From DASRCB01 sp035653295 (GTDB lineage Bacteria > Acidobacteriota > Terriglobia > Bryobacterales > Bryobacteraceae), in the NCBI GenBank assembly GCA_035653295.1, contig DASRCB010000346.1, positions 1 to 8,950 of the forward strand: 8,950 bases of DNA. The letters run 5' to 3'. The position numbers were made by a program, and so were the translations under genes. Below are positions 6,549 to 8,950 of the stretch, in pieces. The notes beneath the pieces are model-generated. The model was given only the letters and a program-made list of their open reading frames with translations, had not been told where the DNA came from and made no database searches. The first letter of the stretch is position 1; every line of letters starts with the position of its first letter.

Positions 6549-7547
6549 CTATTCCTTCGTATGGGGGCCGTTGAACGAGCGCTCCACAGCATCGTGAACG
6601 TCGGTGGAGACGGGCTGGTCGCGCCAGAGCCAGCGCATCATCTCCGGGAAAACCGTGGCCAGCATCTTCTGACCATGGAGCTGGATGCCCCAGCAGTAGT
6701 TCACGTCGTAGCCCTTTTCGGTAAGCGCCTGCTGCATGCGCACGTTCTGATAGAACCAGTCCCGGCGCTGATCGTAAGTTCCGTCCGCGTACAGGCTCCG
6801 GTTGTCATTGCGGCCATCCACAAGAAACACGCGAATGGGCTTCTTTTCGCTCCGGCGGATGATATCCGGGTAAGCATCGCCGCCACGGATATTCGTGAAG
6901 CTGCCGACATTGCTCAGCACCTTTCGAAAGTCCCTGGGCCGTTCCCACGCTACGGTGAACGCCGCAATGGCTCCGGAACTCGACCCACCGATGCCGTGCC
7001 GTTCGGGATCCCTTGAGATGTTGAACTCCTTGTTGAGCACCGGCATGAGCTCATCCACGATCACCCGCGCGTATTTGTCATCGAGAGTGTTGTATTCGGT
7101 GGGACGGTTTGTGTCCTTATCGCCCCAGTTCTTCAGGGTCGGCTCCGGCTGATCGGGCCGTCGGCCCGGATTGATGAAGACGCCGATCATCACGGGAATC
7201 TCGCGGCGGTAAATCAGGTTGTCCAGCACTACGGGAGCGCGAACGTCGCCCTCGGGCGCCATAAACGCCTGGCCGTCGTTGAAAATCATGAGGCTGGCCG
7301 GGGTGGCCGGATCGTACTGCGCCGGGACATATACCCAGTACGTATGCTGCGTGCCGGGATAAGCCTGGCTGGGGAGCGTGAACGGGCCGCGGATCTCTCC
7401 CCTGGGCACGCCATCCTGGGGGTATGCGTCGATCGCGAGCTTGTAGTAAATATCCGTGTTCGGCGTCTCGGCCATCGCCGGCCGCGGCGTCTGCGCTGTG
7501 GCGCGGAACAGCGTCAGCACAAGGGCGCAAGAGAATAGTCTGCTCAT
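6549..7547 (-). CDS. Secreted esterase of the enterochelin-esterase/esterase D family (PF00756-type)
   Basis: This is an alpha/beta-hydrolase. A signal peptide (MSRLFSCALVLTLFRATAQ) is followed by the mature protein from ~20, so it should act outside the cytoplasm. The strand TYWVYVPAQYDP and LMIFNDGQAF (~69-95) are typical of Fes-like esterases. The nucleophile elbow is G-S-S-S-G at 188-192 (Ser190 predicted), in HGIGGSSSGAIAAF. The acid is probably Asp248 in FLVDGRNDN, and the base His291 in WGIQLHGQKM. So the triad appears complete. Substrates of this family include siderophore esters, acyl and feruloyl-sugar esters; none can be chosen here. Its ATG overlaps the ankyrin gene stop (ATGA, 7544-7547), which implies translational coupling. 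Length (332) fits. Confidence 0.88.
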   Translation of the reverse strand: MSRLFSCALVLTLFRATAQTPRPAMAETPNTDIYYKLAIDAYPQDGVPRGEIRGPFTLPSQAYPGTQHTYWVYVPAQYDPATPASLMIFNDGQAFMAPEGDVRAPVVLDNLIYRREIPVMIGVFINPGRRPDQPEPTLKNWGDKDTNRPTEYNTLDDKYARVIVDELMPVLNKEFNISRDPERHGIGGSSSGAIAAFTVAWERPRDFRKVLSNVGSFTNIRGGDAYPDIIRRSEKKPIRVFLVDGRNDNRSLYADGTYDQRRDWFYQNVRMQQALTEKGYDVNYCWGIQLHGQKMLATVFPEMMRWLWRDQPVSTDVHDAVERSFNGPHTKE

Positions 7548-8869
7548 CGGGTTGAAGTGGCGGCCTGCGATGCCTCGCCCTGCTTGTTCATGATTGCCTT
7601 CAGGGTATCGAGGACCTCGTCGAGCGGAAGGAAGCCGGCGATTTTCATCGGTGTGCGGCCGCGCGCATCCTTCACCGTAACGTCTGCGCCGTGGTCGGCC
7701 AGGAATTGCACCACCCTGGCGATCTCCGAGTCGCTGGATGACTCGAATGCGCTGACCGCGGCGTGAGTGGCCGTATCGCCACTGTCATTTGCAGCGTTCG
7801 GCTGAGGGTCGAGCTCCCACGCGTATCGGACGACATCCGGGTGTCCGCTTGCGGAGGCCGACATGAGCAACGTGCTGCCGTCCTGCGCTTTGACGTGGGG
7901 ATCGGCGCCGGCGGCTACCAGCGCCCGCATGATGTCTTCGTGATCTCCGGCGGCCGCCAGCTGAAGCGGCGTCATTTGGCCAGGTGGCGGATGGAAGGGG
8001 AGACGGGGTTTGGCCTCAATCTTCTGTGTGCGCGCATTGGGATCCGCGCCTTTCGCGAGCAACTTCTTCACGATCGTCACATTGCCCTCGCGCGCGGCCG
8101 CGTGAAGAGGCGTGTAGCCGGCGCGGTCCGCAGCCGTGACGCTCGCGCCGTGATCGAGCAGGAGATCCGCCGCGTCATTCTTTCCGGCGATGAGCGCCAG
8201 TTCCAGGGCGGTCTGCCCGCCAGGAAGGGCGTGGTTCACATCGGCGCCGGCTTCGAGCAGTTTGGAAAGAGATTCGGTATCGCCGCGCTGGGCTGCGAAG
8301 ATCAGCGGCGTGAACCCGCTTTTTGATTCCGTTCGAGGATTAGCGCCATGGCGGAGCAGCAGACCAACCACCCCGGCGTGGCCTTCCGCCGCGGCCCACA
8401 TCAGTGCGTTCTGACCCCGGCGGGATTCCGCCGGTTCCACTCTGGCGCCCTTCAGTAACAGCGCATTCACGGCCTCTTCATTGCCCGAACGCGCCGCGAG
8501 CATCAGGGGCGTTTCTCCGCCCCAGCGGCCGGCGTTGGGGTCGGCGCCGGCGGCCAGAAGCTTTCGGACAACCAATCCGTCACCGTTAGCGCACGCCAGC
8601 GTGAGCGGGCTCTCGCCATAATCGTCGGATGTGTTTACACGCGCGCCTGCTTTTAGCAGGAGGTCAACGACGTCGGCTTCATCCAGAAAAACGGCCCAGG
8701 CCAGCGGTGTCGCCCCGTCCGGCTGCGAGGCGTTGACGTCCGTATGCGCCGCGAGCAGCGAGGCGATCGCCTGGCGATTGCGGTCCTTTACGGCATCAAT
8801 CAACGGCGAACTTGACGCCGCCAGACACGACCACCCGAATATGACGGAAATCAGGACAGGTCGGAGCAC
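7544..8869 (-). CDS. Secreted ankyrin-repeat protein
   Basis: The 441-residue product has an N-terminal signal (MLRPVLISVIFGWSCLA) followed by about 12 ankyrin repeats covering ~22-425. The repeat hallmarks recur: TPLAWAVF, SPLTLACANG, TPLMLAARSG, NALMWAAAEG, TPLIFAAQRG, TALELALIAG, TPLHAAAREG, TPLQLAAAGD, and the LLxxGAxxN turns. A Pro-rich insert (KPRLPFHPPPGQM) lies between repeats 8 and 9, and the tail (KQGEASQAATSTR) is polar. Ankyrin solenoids bind proteins, so this is probably a periplasmic or surface binding partner of the products encoded next to it. GTG 8869 is used; it lies 3 nt after the stop of the preceding gene. The stop overlaps the esterase start by 4 nt. Confidence 0.92.
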   Translation of the reverse strand: MLRPVLISVIFGWSCLAASSSPLIDAVKDRNRQAIASLLAAHTDVNASQPDGATPLAWAVFLDEADVVDLLLKAGARVNTSDDYGESPLTLACANGDGLVVRKLLAAGADPNAGRWGGETPLMLAARSGNEEAVNALLLKGARVEPAESRRGQNALMWAAAEGHAGVVGLLLRHGANPRTESKSGFTPLIFAAQRGDTESLSKLLEAGADVNHALPGGQTALELALIAGKNDAADLLLDHGASVTAADRAGYTPLHAAAREGNVTIVKKLLAKGADPNARTQKIEAKPRLPFHPPPGQMTPLQLAAAGDHEDIMRALVAAGADPHVKAQDGSTLLMSASASGHPDVVRYAWELDPQPNAANDSGDTATHAAVSAFESSSDSEIARVVQFLADHGADVTVKDARGRTPMKIAGFLPLDEVLDTLKAIMNKQGEASQAATSTR

Positions 8870-8872
8870 GCG

Positions 8873-8950
8873 TCAGACTTCGGAGAGGTAGGCAGCTTCG
8901 CCGGTGCTGTCTCCCAGGCGCTCGGTCCTGACTCCCGCCTTATCGAGCAT
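8873..8950 (-). CDS. C-terminal end of a DUF1552-like protein (partial)
   Basis: Only the last 25 codons are in the window; the gene runs on past the right edge. The peptide includes LDKAGVRTERLGDSTG and ends in AYLSEV before TGA (8873-8875). The GV-x5-LGDSTG pattern resembles the extreme C-terminus of DUF1552 proteins, exported proteins common in Acidobacteriota and Planctomycetota beside DUF1592-type cytochrome proteins. The 3-nt gap to the ankyrin gene makes co-transcription likely. The family call rests on a very short piece. Confidence 0.5.
   Translation of the reverse strand: MLDKAGVRTERLGDSTGEAAYLSEV

Noticed and set aside
5827..6597. Plus-strand frame of 256 codons opposite DUF1349
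   Set aside because: The minus-strand product matches DUF1349 along its whole length; the plus frame also runs through the padR promoter and has no family features.
7600..8800. Tandem DNA repeat or CRISPR-like array
   Set aside because: The periodicity is at the protein level, from ~33-residue ankyrin repeats; the DNA copies are divergent and have no spacer structure.

Overview
The window reads as chromosomal DNA of a GC-rich Acidobacteriota bacterium, most likely from the Solibacter/Bryobacter group. The best evidence is the pairing of a PadR-type regulator with a large duplicated ABC permease of the 'acidobacterial duplicated orphan permease' (ADOP) type. A secreted ankyrin-repeat protein preceded by what looks like a DUF1552 C-terminus agrees with this. 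The lineage is inferred from gene content, since only the last bases of 23S rRNA and the 5S rRNA are present.

Layout. Positions 1-290 (+) hold the end of an rRNA operon: 23S 3' end, a short spacer with a perfect hairpin, 5S rRNA and an intrinsic terminator. Positions 290-483 hold no gene I can support. A small four-helix membrane protein (484-900, +) converges on a decayed minus-strand gene (908-1518) carrying an in-frame stop and a frameshift. A small CxxC/CxxC zinc-binding-type protein (1521-1715, +) converges on a FliA/WhiG-family sigma factor (1736-2560, -), whose terminator overlaps its last codons. Positions 2561-2838 hold hairpins but no gene.

From 2839 to the end everything is on the minus strand. 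In transcription order (right to left) the genes are: the last 25 codons of a DUF1552-like gene (8873-8950), a secreted ankyrin-repeat protein (7544-8869), a secreted Fes/esterase-D-type hydrolase (6549-7547), a DUF1349 lectin-like protein (5869-6495), the PadR regulator (5490-5818) and the ADOP permease (2839-5485). The first three are separated by 3 nt or overlap by 4 nt, and DUF1349 follows 53 nt later, so they look like one transcript for exported proteins. PadR and ADOP form a second unit. Their short upstream gap carries a sigma70-like promoter with a perfect GATATCG-N5-CGATATC palindrome between -35 and -10, which is a good candidate PadR autoregulatory operator.

Three minus-strand genes carry frame lesions (ADOP near 3672, PadR near 5614, the decayed gene near 1112 plus a stop at 1387). 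The first two could be real inactivation of one regulatory/transport module or base-level errors in the assembly; the sequence alone cannot decide. I see no CRISPR array, insertion sequence, phage gene or clearly new defence system. The most informative points are the PadR operator, the damaged PadR-ADOP pair, the orphan sigma factor and the secreted-protein operon.
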